A stretch of DNA of 64,000 nt from Arachis hypogaea (lineage: Eukaryota > Streptophyta > Magnoliopsida > Fabales > Fabaceae), in the NCBI RefSeq assembly GCF_003086295.3, contig NC_092050.1:148744699-148808698 (forward strand), in the 5' to 3' direction. The notes beneath the pieces were generated by a model. The model saw only the letters and a list, made by a program, of their open reading frames with translations. It did not search any database and had not been told where the DNA came from. Both the position numbers and the translations under genes were made by a program. This document shows positions 21,216-34,294 of this stretch, one piece after another. Within the stretch, counting starts at the first letter, position 1, and every line of letters begins with the position of its first letter.

Positions 21216-23760
21216 AAAAATTTAGACATGCTTATTTTCTTAATTACAAAGAAAAAAAGTAAAAGAAAGAAAAATAGAACTCTTGCTCTATGAAGACGGA
21301 AGAATGAACAATGTTTAGGATTAAATTAAAAGGAAAAGTATAGGTAAAAAATGAAAATATTAAACAATGTAAACAATTGATATATCGAATGTTCATTTTA
21401 TTAGGTGTGTAGATGGTTATTTTAATATTAAAATTTAGGTAGATAATTTGGAAGTATAATATATTTTGATTTGATTGGTGTGGTTGTTCATGTTGTTCAA
21501 AAAAGTTATTGGTTACTTAGTATAACCCTATAAAAAATTAATTAAAGTGTGGGTGGTGAGACTTTTGGGATGGAACAAATTAATTTGTATGAACGCATAT
21601 GTTCTTGGATAGGAATAAATTAAAGGATACTTTGAAGCAAAGACGGAAAACATGTACGTACTAGATGTGATAGGGGGGTTGCTATTTCGTTTTCAATGTA
21701 TATTCTTTCTAAGATTGTGCTGAATGAAATATTAAGTATCCTTATATTCTCATATGTAAATACAGATATTTTTCATGTCATCACGTGTTGCTGTTTCGTC
21801 ATATCAAGTAGCAATTTAATTTGTTAATAATCTCTCTACACTACTACTAATGAGGACAAATTAATTATTTAAATGCTTTTGGGTTTCAATTACATTGATA
21901 GGATGGCCTATATATATATATGGCTATTTTTAGATATCTATACATATAGAAGCGTGATAGATGTAGATATATATAGTGAGAAAAATCTATACTTATATCT
22001 ATATCATGTTTCTAGTTTTCTCCGCATAAAATTTTTTTAAAAAATAATATCATAATATAGTATCAAAAATTTTTACGATCATACATCCAAAAATTAAAGC
22101 TGATGTTAATTAAAACTCAAATAATCTTAAACTCAACACTAGATAGCTAGGTCTCAATCTCCTAAAAGGGCCAAAAAAAAAAAAGGCAAATTGTAGATCA
22201 AATTATAAAAGATTAGTTATATCTTATATTAACATGATTAGCTATTATCTTTAAAGAAGCACAGTCAAAATAATAATAATTTCCCCTATATTATCCCTAA
22301 TCCCGAATTAGTACTCCTTTCACTATATCTATATAAAATTTAAAAATTAATTAATTAATTACTAGCTAGTCACATATTTTGTCTTTGTTTCAAATAGGAA
22401 TATTATATATATAGTCCTTGATGTATTAACCCTAATAAACCTAGTCAAGTTATTAGGGTTACATATAAATTTGGTAATTAACCATAATCTAAAGCAATGT
22501 ACACTAGCTAGTGAGTGAACTTTTATATAAGTGTGACATATTATTCCAAGTGTGAACACCTTTACTTCTGTTCATTCACGACATGAACAAGAAGCAAAAA
22601 AGTTTAGCTGTCTATATACTAAGATTTTTCAAAAGAAAAGCTAGAGTACATAGAATATATTTGATTGTGGACATGTGGCCCTAAACTAACTTTAACGACG
22701 TACGAATATTAATAACTTGTGATGAATAGTTAACTATGCTGTTATGTACCTAAAGTGTACCATTCACAACTTGACCATATTTCAAAAATTAAAGTACCCC
22801 GGAATCTTATTGAATTTTGTTCATGGTCACTATTTTTTAGATGTGCAGTTAATATAGGATACTAATATATTTTTTTTATCCAAAAGTTAAGAGAGCTTAA
22901 GACGTACGTATAAAGATTCTTTGTTCTTCTCAAATGATTATTATATAGTACCTCATCATGATTATGGTTCATAATTTTTAATTTAATTACCTTTTCTTAT
23001 TTTCTGTAATAATTCTGTTACGAGAGATATAATTATTTATATGTATTTTTTTTATTAATTTAAATGTTTTAAAAAATAATATCATAATATATTATCAGAA
23101 GTTTTAGATAAAAAAAACTTCAAATTTAATTTTGTTGACTTTTAAAAAAACTTTAATATAAAATATATATATATAAACAAAAAATCCATCCAAATTCCAA
23201 AAGACTTTAAAAATATAATCGTTTATATACTACTTTCTGTTACTTCAAACTTCTAAAAGAAGTGAATTTATAAAGGATCCAACAATGGAATTGAACAAAT
23301 TGTTTATATGAAAATAGTAATATAGTGTCCTGGCTAGCAAGATAAATCTAATGAGATATAAAACGTTTGGTAAAAGAAAATTAGCTAAAAATAATTAGAA
23401 TTTATCTTAATTAATTTAAAATTTATTAATTATTATAATAATTAATAAATACTAAATAATAAAATAAGTTCTAACCTTTTTTTTTTTTTTAATTTCTCTA
23501 ACATTACCGATATATATAAGTGAGAATGAAGATAATAATGAACGTTTCAAATAATGGCGCTAGAAAAGGAGTAGCATGAAATGATTAATAATACAAATAT
23601 TTGCATATACATTGAAATATATTGCATATTGTACCAGCATCTTAATTAATTAAGCTAACAAAATAAATATAAGAGCATGATCATGATTTCCATGAATTTA
23701 AATAAAGCACTCCAAGGGCTTGCAAAATACATTAATAATTTAATTTGTCACAGCAAGCAA
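21216..23760. other. AT-rich spacer with two mini-LTR fragments
   Basis: No gene is seen. Fragments of the mini-LTR family occur in plus orientation at about 22000-22085 (ATCATAATATAGTATCAAAAAT) and 23025-23110 (GATATAATTATTTATATG, then ATCATAATATATTATCAGAAG). Confidence 0.45.
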
Positions 23761-23801
23761 GCACACACATTTTGTTTTATTATTATTCAGGATTTATGAA
23801 G

Positions 23802-23867
23802 TATAGCATCATGAGCAATCAGCCTTAGTTTGTTTTCCTTAGCAGATTGACTGCTCATGATGTTATA
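23802..23867. other. Near-perfect 21-bp hairpin with 24-nt loop
   Basis: TATAGCATCATGAGCAATCAG (23802-23822) pairs with the complement of 23847-23867 with 18 of 21 Watson-Crick pairs; one of the other three can be G-U. Weak pairing continues outward. It lies 131-196 nt past the stop codon of the bHLH gene, so it may be in its 3' UTR on the minus strand. It could be a small-RNA precursor, a structured 3' UTR or a small inverted-repeat remnant. I recognise no known microRNA. Confidence 0.6.
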
Positions 23868-23997
23868 TCATGTTCATGAATTTTACTTTTATGTGTGATG
23901 ATGCCATGCATGTACAAACATATATATATTAGTTATATATATATATATGCTGCCCCCTACTTAATTAATTAATTAATTATAATTAATTAAACTTGAT

Positions 23998-25655
23998 CTA
24001 CCGAAAACCGCCACCAAGGGCTGGAGCCCAATAATCAGCACCATTGTCACTTCCAACTTGAAGTGTGCATGAAACCGGAACCAAACACAACCCTCTACTC
24101 CTTAGGTCCTTCTTAGTCTCTTCTTGAGAATCCTAATTAGATAATATGCGAGGCAATAAAATTAGGGTAAGGAAAATCTAACGGACCAGTAATTTTTAAT
24201 ATTTTTGTTATCATCAATTGATTAGTATAAATATTAAATTATTTTTAATAAATAAATTTTAATAATTTATGTATACAAATTTTAAAAAATATAAATACAA
24301 AATATATTGATTTATGTGTATAAATTTTAATAAATATAGATATAAATTATATATTTTTTATGTGTAAAATTTATGTAAATATAGATATAAATTATTGATA
24401 GCTAAATAATAGTAAAAAATAATAATATAACATTGCTCTTAGTATAAGAATAAGATTTAAAAATATTGATGTAGTTTTCTTAAAAGAATTTTACAAATCA
24501 ATTCCTAAAATATTTTTTTTTTTGGACTTTGCCCTTGAGTATAAGGTTAAGTAAGAAAATATTTTATTTTTACCACATAATTAATACTTTGTTTTTGTTT
24601 ATATTTTTAGTGTTGTTTGTTTTCAAGATTTGTTAAAGCAGAAGTAATTTCTTTTTTTTTTATTTTCATATTGTTTTCTTTTATTCACAAAAAAAAAATT
24701 AAAATAAAAAAATATACTACAAAAGGGGTCTGAAATAGTAGAAGAGGGTTATGAAACAGAAACTCTCATTGTAAAATTATGAAAGAAAACTAAAAAAAAA
24801 ATTAAAATATTAAAGTTGAAGAGGGCAATAATCATACCTGTTCACTAGTAGGTGCTTTCCTCTTCAAGCAGTTTTCATGCAGCAGCTATAACCAAAAAGT
24901 AAAACAAATTAAAATCAGAATCTAATAAACCATGTTCAACTTTTTGCAATTAGTAAAGTACTAAAGCAAGACATTAGTTTAATTAAAATAATATTACATC
25001 AGATAAAGCTCGCTTTTGATAATACAATATTTCTCTTTATTTATATGCTTTTCTTTATTTAATAATATAATGTAAGGTAAATTCTTTAAAATTTCTAAAT
25101 TCAAAATCACCAAAACCCTTAAAAGATTTAATGGATCCAATGTAAAAAGCATACCTGACCGGGGTCTTCAGGGAATAAACAATTTTTCTCTCCCTGATGA
25201 ACCTAATAACATTAGATAATTACAATCATCACTCAATTACTACCACATAATTACTTATCAATTTCTAATTAATTAATGTACATTCTCACACATGCACTTG
25301 CAAGACAAAAAGAATCAACAAGCTAGGCTCAGAGCTAGAGAGTGTGTGATATTATTCTTCATAATTGCTTTCATCAGAAATGTTAATTGTACTTAATGCT
25401 AAATTAACTAATTAACCAGAAATGGATTTATCATAAATTAATATATAATATTCTTACAGAATGTTGTTGATGCCTTGTGTTCCCTGATCCATTGCTCAAG
25501 TATGGTAAACTAAGGGCCTGAAATAATATCCAAGGAATTTTTTGAATACAAAATAAATAATTTAACATAGTTTTAGAACTTCAATAAATAATAAATAATA
25601 AAGGGTGTGTTGTTGAAAAAAAAAAGTAAAGTGAACCTTTAATAGCGTGCTATAT

Positions 25656-25746
<91 letters not shown>

Positions 25747-28742
25747 TGACTCATCATAGTTGTTTGGGAAAACTGATTATTAGTAAAGGAATGTGTATGT
25801 ATGGTACAAATATGAGTATTGAAGGAACATAAATGACCTCAATTTGACTCTGAAGGAATCTGATATACCCAATAGCTTCTAACAACACTGAGGCTGTGTC
25901 AGTCTGCAAAAAAAAGTAAAATATAAATACCACACACCATAAAATTTAAATCCTCCATAGTCATATAATAAAGCATCGTTTGAGTTTTCATAACCTGTAT
26001 TCATAGTTAAAGAAAACATGTAGAGATAATAAGAATGTTTTTGATACATTTTTTCAATTTTTTAATAAATAAAAAAGGTAACACATTTGACTTATTTTGC
26101 TGATGTTTTTTATTTTTATTTTTTGATATTTTATATTTTTATTATGTCATAAAATCAGCCATCAAAAAATTAAGTTTAAAAAAAACAACATAAATAATTA
26201 TATCTCTAAAATTTTAAAGAGTCTCTTTTAAATTTATTTTATTTTTTATATGTTTTTTTTTTGTCTTATATTATCTTTTTATTTTTTAGATTTACTAAGA
26301 ATTGAACTCTATATTTTTTGAACATAGAGCTTTAATATCATATCATGAAATTACTCCATTCAAAAATTTAAACTAACTGAAGAAGATATAGTATAAATAA
26401 TTATATATCTAATAATATATTAAAAAACATACTGTGTATTTTAAAAAAATTTAATTTCTTTCTTTTGGACGGTGGATGATTACATCAACTATTGCTCGCT
26501 AGTGGATATATAAGATAGACTATATAGAAAATTAGGTTGCCTTTGATGTGTCTTTTTATTTTTTTATTTTTACAATTTTTTGCTCTAACATTTTTCTGTT
26601 TTTATTATTTTTAAAATTTTTATAAAATTTTAAAAATAAAAAATAATAAAATGTAATTCAGACGCATTTTATTTATAGTCATTATTTTTTATTTTAAAAT
26701 AAAATGGGCATATTTTATTAATTTACTTAATTAATGTGCATGAAGGCATTGATATTGAACTGATTATTAAACAAGGCTTAATTAATTAATTAAATTATTA
26801 ATTAATTACCTTCCCAAATGGGGAAACCAGCTGATGAAGTGCAGTAATTCTGTCACCTAACTTCTCCTTCCTGACCTGAAATTCATGAGAAGATGAACAT
26901 AACATGTTAATTTGTGTCGGGCTCAAGCACATGCTCAAAAATTGGCTCTATTTTCTTGTTTCATTTGACTTTTTCCGATTCCTTTTTTTTTTTCCATTTT
27001 ATGATAGAAAAAAAAGGGTCAGGTTAAAGAAAATTAAAAAAAAAAAAAAAGAGATAAAGAGAATAATCATGATTGGGTAATGGACAACCAAGAAAGACAA
27101 CAGTTACCATCCACATGATGTTCTAATTTTGTGTGTGTTTTTTTGCCTGAAAGAGAATTCAAGGGTTGGAAGTTTCTTCATAGTTATTAGTTTGCATTAA
27201 CACATAGATACATACATACATACATACATACCTTGAATGTGGATTGAGTAGTTGTGGAAGGTTGAACCCTAGCTTTCTTCACTGCCCCACCACTTGCACT
27301 GCTGTTACACTTTAATTTTCACAACCAAAGAAATTTTAGTTTTATTAATTATAACAAAAATATATTTGTTGAATTAAACTGAAATAAAAAAAATGTGGAA
27401 TAATTTTTGTAGTTGTAAGACATTATTAATAGTAAGAAAACAAATTTAATCAACATTTTTTTAAAAATAAAATTTTTTATCAGAAAAAAAAAGGAGAGGA
27501 AGAGGGTTCTTTATTTAATTTCCTTTAGTGGATGTTTTTATGGAAAATGTTATATTTTTTTAATATTGTAAAATATGATAGCTTTTCTATGGACAAAATC
27601 AAAGGTGCTAATTGGTAAAGTTTCATCAGAAAGTAAGTTAGTGTTATAACTCATTGACCAAGAAAAGCTAATAATGAATACATATTTTTTTTTTTTTTTT
27701 GATACATAGAAGCTCAATTCAATCAATTCAAGAATCCTTAATTAAGTTTCATCAAGAAGTAAGTTTGGTGTAATTAATTATTCATTCAAGAGAGTTAAAC
27801 ATTTTTCAGTTGGTAGTTATATAAAAAAAAGAAAGGAAAAAAAAAAAAACAAATATTGTGATTAATGTTGACTAATATGGGTACCTCAGATGATCGATCT
27901 GGTGGTGGTGGTGGTGGATGCCTTGCATCAATATTATTAGTCTTATGATCACTATTATTATTGCTTGAAAAATCAAGCATGTTGCTGCTGAAGCTTGTGA
28001 CACATGAATTTGGAGACCAAGATGCAGTCTTTGATGGCTGAAGTTCTTCATTTGCACCACCATGGCCATATACATAGCTGTTAACTGAGCTTTCTTGCTT
28101 AACATCAACAAGAGAAGCATTGTTATTTGCACCTTGATGATGATGTTGATGACTTAGCATTTGATGATGATCTTCTTCACCCACAAGTCCACCCCTTTCA
28201 ACCCAAAACCCCAAATTAAAACCACACCAACAAGGAAAAATTTCAGATATTTTTAATATTAGTTGAGTCATATTAAGGAAGAACTAAAAAAATTCCAAAA
28301 AAAAAAAAATAAATTAATAATAATAATAAAGATGTGATATACTTTACTTAGATCATGTGAAAATTTTAAAAGATAATAAAATTTTGTTTCTTGAAATAAT
28401 AATTGTTAGGCCTGCCATGCAGTCATGTTGTTAGTACATGTGAGAGAGGAAATTAAAAAGCTAAGAAGCTATGAATTGAAAGAGAGAGATATAGATATAC
28501 ATGAGTAGCTGGCTCCATGACTCAGGAAGCTCTTGATTTTCATGCCAAGAAGGAGGCAAAGGAAGAGAGGAAGAAGAAGAAGAATATTGGGTGAGAAAGT
28601 TTGAAGAATTAGGAGTTGTAGACAAGAAAGGAGGAGCTTGTGGAAGAGGAGGAGGCCTCATGCTATTGATGTTCCACCAATTAGGGTTTCCGGCCGCCAT
28701 CATTTGTTGCACCGGCGACCCATGAACAACTCCTCTATTCAT
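23998..28742 (-). CDS. bHLH68-like: Atypical bHLH transcription factor, bHLH68/bHLH133-like
   Basis: This is a nuclear, dimerising DNA-binding regulator of the plant bHLH68/bHLH133 group. Nine exons: 28742-28501, 28194-27885, 27309-27232, 26875-26810, 25903-25838, 25517-25458, 25202-25155, 24885-24838, 24132-23998. All introns are GT-AG and the total is 1053 nt, 350 residues plus TAG. The start [20 protein letters not shown] and NWWNI match the family N-terminus. Residues 81-184 are rich in H, N and S, ending in a run of six prolines. The bHLH lies at about 195-254 ([20 protein letters not shown], then [20 protein letters not shown]). The C-terminus has [13 protein letters not shown] and [15 protein letters not shown]. 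The basic region has T, F and K where E-box binders have H5, E9 and R13. Exact orthology is not resolved. No defect is visible. Confidence 0.93.
24176..24450. repeat. AT-rich MITE-like repeat in intron 8
   Basis: The ends are loosely inverted: CCAGTAATTTTTAATATTTT on the left against the complement of AATAATAGTAAAAAATAATA on the right. Between them is an alternating ATAAATTTTAAATATA pattern. A similar sequence occurs at 53960-54115 (ATAAATATTAAATTATCTTT). Class unknown. Confidence 0.4.
25670..25743. repeat. (TA)n microsatellite in intron 5
   Basis: 74 bp of pure TA, preceded by CACACACATACA, within intron 5 (25518-25837) of the bHLH gene. Confidence 0.95.
26130..26440 (-). mobile_element. 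TRIM/SMART-like mini LTR element in intron 4
   Basis: On the minus strand: LTR with AGATATATAATTATTTATAC ending in TTTCATGATA at about 26344. TGATATTAAAGCTCTATG follows in the primer-site place, then an internal part with AGTTCAATTCTTAG, and a second LTR from about 26220 (AGAGATATAATTATTTATG) ending TTTTATGACA at about 26145. It lies within intron 4 (25904-26809). Confidence 0.6.
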
Positions 28743-28795
28743 TTCTTGTCTCTCTTCTTTCTTCCGTTTCTCCTTCTCTTCCTCCTCTTTCGTTT

Positions 28796-28802
28796 TTTTA
28801 TA
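28796..28802 (-). promoter_or_regulatory. Possible TATA box of the bHLH gene
   Basis: TATAAAA on the minus strand, 54 nt before the ATG. It would give a leader of only about 25 nt. The surrounding purine-rich minus strand (complement of TCTTTCTTCC words, 28745-28900) could equally be a long 5' leader, so this is tentative. Confidence 0.3.
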
Positions 28803-30303
28803 AATATTTTTTTTTCTTAGAAAGGAACAAAAGAAATTTTCCTTTCTCTTTCTCTTTTTTTTTTTCTTTCCTTTCCCTCCCTTTGCTTTCTTGATGTTCT
28901 TGCCCCTCTTAAAAGAATAAAGTTCTTTTGTGTAGAAACTTTGAGAGGTGCTCCTTGAGGTTGATTAAGTAGTAAGGAGAACACCACCACTCCAAGGAGC
29001 TGTTTTTGAAAGAATTTGAATAATCATGGAGCTTTGAGTCTTTGTTTTCTTTCCTTTCTTTATTGCTTTTCTTTTTCCATTTTTTTTTCTTTATTTGTTT
29101 CTTCCTTTCCTGTAATTTCTTTTCTTGCTTTTGCTTTATCTTAAAGTGGGACAGAAAAGGTGGTAGCATTTCGCATAATTAAGAAAACCCAAAACATATG
29201 TGGAGAGCAGTGATAAAATCTCTTAATATGTGTAATAATAAACTAATGATGTTTTATTATATTAATTTTTAAATAGTGAAATTTTTTATGTATTTAATAT
29301 TTCAAAAATATATTAAACCAAAAAAAAAAACAATTTCTCTCATTTGGAAGCTAAATGAATATTATTTAGGAAAATGATTTAAGAAGGTATATATTTTCCA
29401 AACTTTCCAAGATATATGCATACGTCTCAGAAAAAATGACTATATAGGTGAATGATATTTCGATCATATCGAGCCACGTGGCATTCTATGAAGGCTTTCA
29501 CATTACAAAGGCTTTTAAGGATGGATGTTTTAAAACAAATTAATTTGACTTATCCAAGCTAAACAAACCTTCTTATTCATCCTTGACTCAAAACAATCAT
29601 ACTCATTCCATTAAGAGGTTGTCCATGGCAATAAGTATTCAAATTTGAATATTAACTTGAATTAAGAAATTAACTGTAATATTTTAAAATAATTAACTAA
29701 ATCTTTTATGTATATTTATAATTAGATCTTTAATTTTTTAATTCAAAAATACATAAATTATTGACTAATTAAAAATATAAAAACGTCTTCGATTTTTTAA
29801 AACATGAGACATTTAAGTTCTTTTGTCTAAAATATATAAAGACAAATCGATTCTTCAAAATAATTTGATGTTTCATGTTTTAAAAAATAAAAAATATTTT
29901 TATATTTTTAATTAATAAAAAATTTATGTATCTTTGAGATAAAAAATTAGAGATATATTTATCCTTTACTCGTAATTTTTTTTAAATTGTAAAGTTGCTT
30001 TGAATAAAAGCATGATTGAGGTTCAAGTATAAATTATACAAAAATGTTTATTACACAGGTAAAACATTTACACTAGCAACATAATAGGTGAACCTAATCC
30101 TAATCTCAAAATCAAATGAATTAAGTCAAATTCTAGCGCACCTTTAAATCATAATGGCAATTGACTATCATGTTTGTATCGTGTATGTGGGGAAACACAA
30201 ATTATCTGAATCTTAATAAAAGGCGAAAATAGAAAGGCACAATGAAAATTTCATGTTTTCAAATAATAACTATTTAAAATTTCTGAAAATACAAACCACA
30301 CAA
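28803..30303. other. Upstream region of the bHLH gene
   Basis: 28803-29170 is pyrimidine-rich on the plus strand and may be leader or promoter. Beyond the G-box the sequence is AT-rich with no recognised gene. Confidence 0.4.
29473..29482. promoter_or_regulatory. Perfect palindromic G-box
   Basis: GCCACGTGGC, 731 bp before the bHLH start codon. It is the strong form of the CACGTG element bound by bHLH and bZIP factors. Distance fits a promoter role; function is inference. Confidence 0.5.
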
Positions 30304-30309
30304 AATTTG

Positions 30310-30480
30310 ATATAGTGACGGTTATATTCATTAGCGATGATTGGTAATTATTGAAAATCTATTTGCTGGTATCTTAAAACTTAAAAATCGTCATTTCACC
30401 AAATACCGTTGATCTATGTTGTGACCATTTGAAACTGTTGTAAATTTCTTCTAAAATTTGTCGCTATTTTACCTTCTCAT
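30310..30480. repeat. CACTA-type subterminal repeat fragment
   Basis: Words such as ATAGTGACGGTTAT, TTAGCGATGATTGG and AAATTTGTCGCTATTTTA resemble the subterminal repeats of plant CACTA elements. No ends are recognised. Confidence 0.3.
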
Positions 30481-30703
30481 AATTAAGATTTTTGAAGAAT
30501 TAATCTACATATCTTTTATTTTTTTAACTTTTTTGTCAGATTTTATTATATTGAATTCGTAGATAAATATAAATCTAAGTTTCACGATATAATTTATGAA
30601 ATTTGATTATATATGAACGAAATTTGATTATATTATTTATCATGTTTAATTATATTGTCTATAAATTTAATTACTCATGTAAATATATAATTATTATATT
30701 TTC

Positions 30704-30720
30704 ATATGTATTTTTATTCG
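30704..30720. repeat. SINE target site duplication, left copy
   Basis: 17 bp, 16 identical to 30829-30845. Confidence 0.75.
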
Positions 30721-30828
30721 CCAACGAGCTATCGTTTAAATGGCATAGTCTCTCCATACTCACTTAGAGGTTGTGAGTTCCAGTCTTCTTATTTTTGGTA
30801 AAAATAAATAAATAAAAAATAAAATAAA
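30721..30828 (+). mobile_element. tRNA-derived SINE with 17-bp target duplication
   Basis: About 108 bp with a box A-like GAGCTATCGTTTAAATGGC at the start and a box B-like GGTTGTGAGTTCCAGTC at 30769-30785. An A-rich tail of AAATAAATAAAAAATAAAAT type follows. It is flanked by ATATGTATTTTTATTCG (30704-30720) and ATATGTATTCTTATTCG (30829-30845), a 17-bp duplication with one mismatch. Confidence 0.8.
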
Positions 30829-30845
30829 ATATGTATTCTTATTCG
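30829..30845. repeat. SINE target site duplication, right copy
   Basis: 17 bp, 16 identical to 30704-30720. Confidence 0.75.
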
Positions 30846-32393
30846 ACAGTTGATTAATAACTAATCTGTTTTGTCCCTATATGATTTTTAGAACTAACTA
30901 CATATACGATGGATGCATTTTTTCTCTTCACCTAATAAATGCTTTGTGATGGGATGATTCTAAAGACTGATGATCCCACTCAAAAGTTTCTCTGTTTTAT
31001 TTACCTGCAAAATTAATAAATAGTTCTTCCAAAAACAAAAAAGTGTGATCATTGATCATTCCACCGATTCCCCCGCCCCTATAGTTATTATCAACAGAGA
31101 TAAAGAAATAGTATTTAATTATTATATATTGGCACATTAATTATGATGCCATGAGGTTGTTTATATCAAAATTAAATTAGAAAAAAAAAATAAATCTAGA
31201 AGAATGTTAGACGCAAGAGAAACCTATTGTGTATTGCCTAGTGTATTAAGCATTTAAGCTTATAATATTAAGTTGTTGGAATAATGTTTACCTAAAGCAA
31301 TCAAATTAATTTTCTTCTATGTATAACAATTCTCTAATTTTAATTTTTCCACATACATCTTTGTATTAAGATTGTATGTATATAATACATTATTGGAAAA
31401 TTAAAGTCATGCATAAGTCAAATTAATGAAATAATAACTTTGTTAACGATTCTATGATTGACCAATGAATCAGAAACATGATAATGGTGTCAACGACCAC
31501 ACTGGTTTTTGATGTGAAGGGCTATGGCTGGCTTCAAATGCATACCGCCAATCTCTGCTGTTACTTCAGCTTTTCAAAATTTCATGCTTCATATGCATAG
31601 TTGTAATCTTACGGAATTCATTCAAAATATTAAATAATTAAGAATTTTCCAATTAAATAACAATACTGTACTTTAGTTGGTAGCTTATGTCCCCCTCCTC
31701 TTACATTCAATGATCTCATAATCTTGATTAATTTGAATTATTTAGTATATATTATTATACTGACTCTATTTAGTAAGATAATATACTTTGTTATTGTTGT
31801 ATTTAGTAAGCATTCTTTTAGAAGAATTAGTACAAGGAACCGAATTTTTACTTTCTAATTGTAAAAATTCTTTTTTTTTTAAATTTATAATTTAAAATTT
31901 AAAATTAACGTTTATGATTAAATATTTAATATTTGAAATTTATAATTTAAGATAAAAATGATAATTTTAAAAACGTTAGTTAATATTGACTAAAAAAACT
32001 AGTTTTTTTGTGCATGAAAATATATATATAATGCTAGTAATTAATAAGTCATGCCTGCTGTTGGACTCAGATTAGTTAAGATCTAACCAAATATAACAAT
32101 ATCAAATTAAACATGATTGTGATGATAGCAATTAAAAGTAAATTTCTAATCAATAATAATTATTAAGCAGGCCAAGCTAAGTCAGGTGATTATAATTATC
32201 ACATATGAGAAGATTTGTTCTAGTTTTGTCATATAACCAAATTTTTATTGATTATAATTGATATTTAGGGTTACGAAATTCTGATTAGATGGGTTACGGT
32301 CCAGTTTAATTTGATCAAAGAGAGGACAAAAGTTTAATAATTATATTATAGAGAGATTTTTCAACGAAATTTCACTTTCAACTATACTTAAAG

Positions 32394-32475
<82 letters not shown>

Positions 32476-33116
32476 ATTAAATAATCTGAAATAGGATAGG
32501 ATAGTGAGACCATTATACCAAATATTGCATTGATAAGTGAATCGTTTTTTTTTTAATGGTGATACCATGAATCTTATATTCAGTAAAAGAATAACTCAAT
32601 AATATGAATATTCAATTATTTTTGTAAACAAGGTTAATCAATTTTTTTTCTTATGTATTTCTTCAATTGATTTGTATTGTACAAATAAACTATTAAATTA
32701 ATTTAGTTAAATTTAATTACTAAAATAAGTTAGTCATGTAACGAAATATTTAATTAGGCTTAATGATTTAACTCTATGTATCGCTCAAAAATATGTTAGT
32801 AATAGCCTGTTTGTGTTTGGTATTAGAGTCTCACTTAATTAAGTCATAATAACATATTTATATATACCAAACATTATTAAAAAAAGTCTTAAAACAAATT
32901 AATAATTTTTCAATAAAATCGATCAAGCAAATCACTTTACTATATAAGTAATTAAAATACAGGTTAAACCTTGTTATCCCTAAACCACATAATTTTCTAA
33001 TATTTAAAACCCTAGAGTGCAAGAAAAGTTGTTCATAATGACATAATCCGATTTGTTATTACCTCTATTTATGAATAACTAGTGATTATTGAACCAAATA
33101 CATTAAAAATTTGGAT
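30846..33116. other. AT-rich spacer with a long (TA)n
   Basis: No gene is seen. A (TA)n of about 78 bp lies at 32396-32473. 31490-31580 (TGGTGTCAACGACCACACTG onward) is less AT-rich than its surroundings but shows no ORF. Confidence 0.5.
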
Positions 33117-33529
33117 CACTACATCATATTTCGATGTTACTGATAGTCGTATCGACGGTTTTGACATCGATAATTTATTTTATTAAAGACTAAACCGTCG
33201 ATAAAATTACAGGATAAATAATTTAGCCATTGATAAATTGTATTGTTATAATAATTTATTTTATTTAATTTTTTTTCACATTTGTCAGTATTTAATATGT
33301 AAATTAAATTTAAATTTATTTTATTAATCTTACCGAGGGCTCGAACTTCAGTAATCGTTACCGTCGATAATATTTGTGCATGTCCAGTGACACTAAAATA
33401 TTATCAAAATTTATTAATCAACGAATATTATTGATATTTTTAAAATTTTAGTGACAGTTTAGCCGTCGATAATCTTTGTCTCCAAAATGATCGTGGGAAC
33501 TTCCATTGGTAATCATGCAATGTGTAGTG
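33117..33529. mobile_element. CACTA-like mini-element
   Basis: It starts CACTACATC at 33117 and ends with TGTAGTG at 33529, so both ends read CACTACA inward. CCGTCGATAA occurs three times inside (33195, 33361, 33473), in the manner of CACTA subterminal repeats. 413 bp, no coding part. A 3-bp target duplication is not seen (GAT left, GTG right). Confidence 0.45.
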
Positions 33530-34294
33530 GTGGATAGATTATTTAATATATATATTTTTCTCTATAACAGTACTACTTCATGGACAGTGAGTTGTAATAC
33601 TTTTAAAGCATATTTTGAAACAAAAAGAGGGATGGGACATAATTTTTTCTGTGAGTATTTGAGAAAAGCAAGCATGCAAATTGCAAATAGTGACTATATA
33701 TTATTTTAGGGGATAGAGAGGAGGAACAACTTCAGCTGACACCACATTTACCAAAGAGGTCAAGCCTCAAAACAATTGCTAGTGTTCTTCAAGAAACTGA
33801 TTTCCAATTTCCAAGAATTTTAAACTGCCACCGAACCAAAGCTTTTAGACATTCCTTTTGGCATCCAAATTATTAGAATCTCATTCCTTAATTAACTGCT
33901 ACAGTAGTATATATATGTATAAAGTAAAAGTTTAATAAACCAATATCTTTACTACTTTCTATAAATAATTAATTTCGGGAGATTACTTCTGTATCTAGTA
34001 CCTTTATTTGCAGTGTGTGATATTGAAAAATAGTAATGTATAATCTCACTAAGTAAATTTAGTTATGTTTAAAATTTTAAAAATAGAATTTTAAACTATT
34101 AATTAAGTTAAAGATACTAATACTTTATATGGAGATTAATTCCCGTAACAAATTCCTCCATTTTTATTTATTAAACAGAAATTTAGAAGTTAACTCATTT
34201 TCCATATCAACAATAATGTTTGATTTCAGTATGTAAGTAAAATTGATCCACTAATTATAACTAATTTAAAAGTTTTTTCTTTAATTATAGATTG
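33530..34294. other. AT-rich spacer
   Basis: No gene or repeat recognised. The stretch 33710-33850 is of mixed composition but has no convincing ORF. Confidence 0.4.

Noticed and set aside
25647..25832. ORF made of alternating Y and I residues
   Set aside because: It is the translated (TA)n microsatellite in an intron.
27872..28132. 86-residue minus-strand ORF rich in M, L and H
   Set aside because: It is an alternative frame of exon 2 of the bHLH gene.
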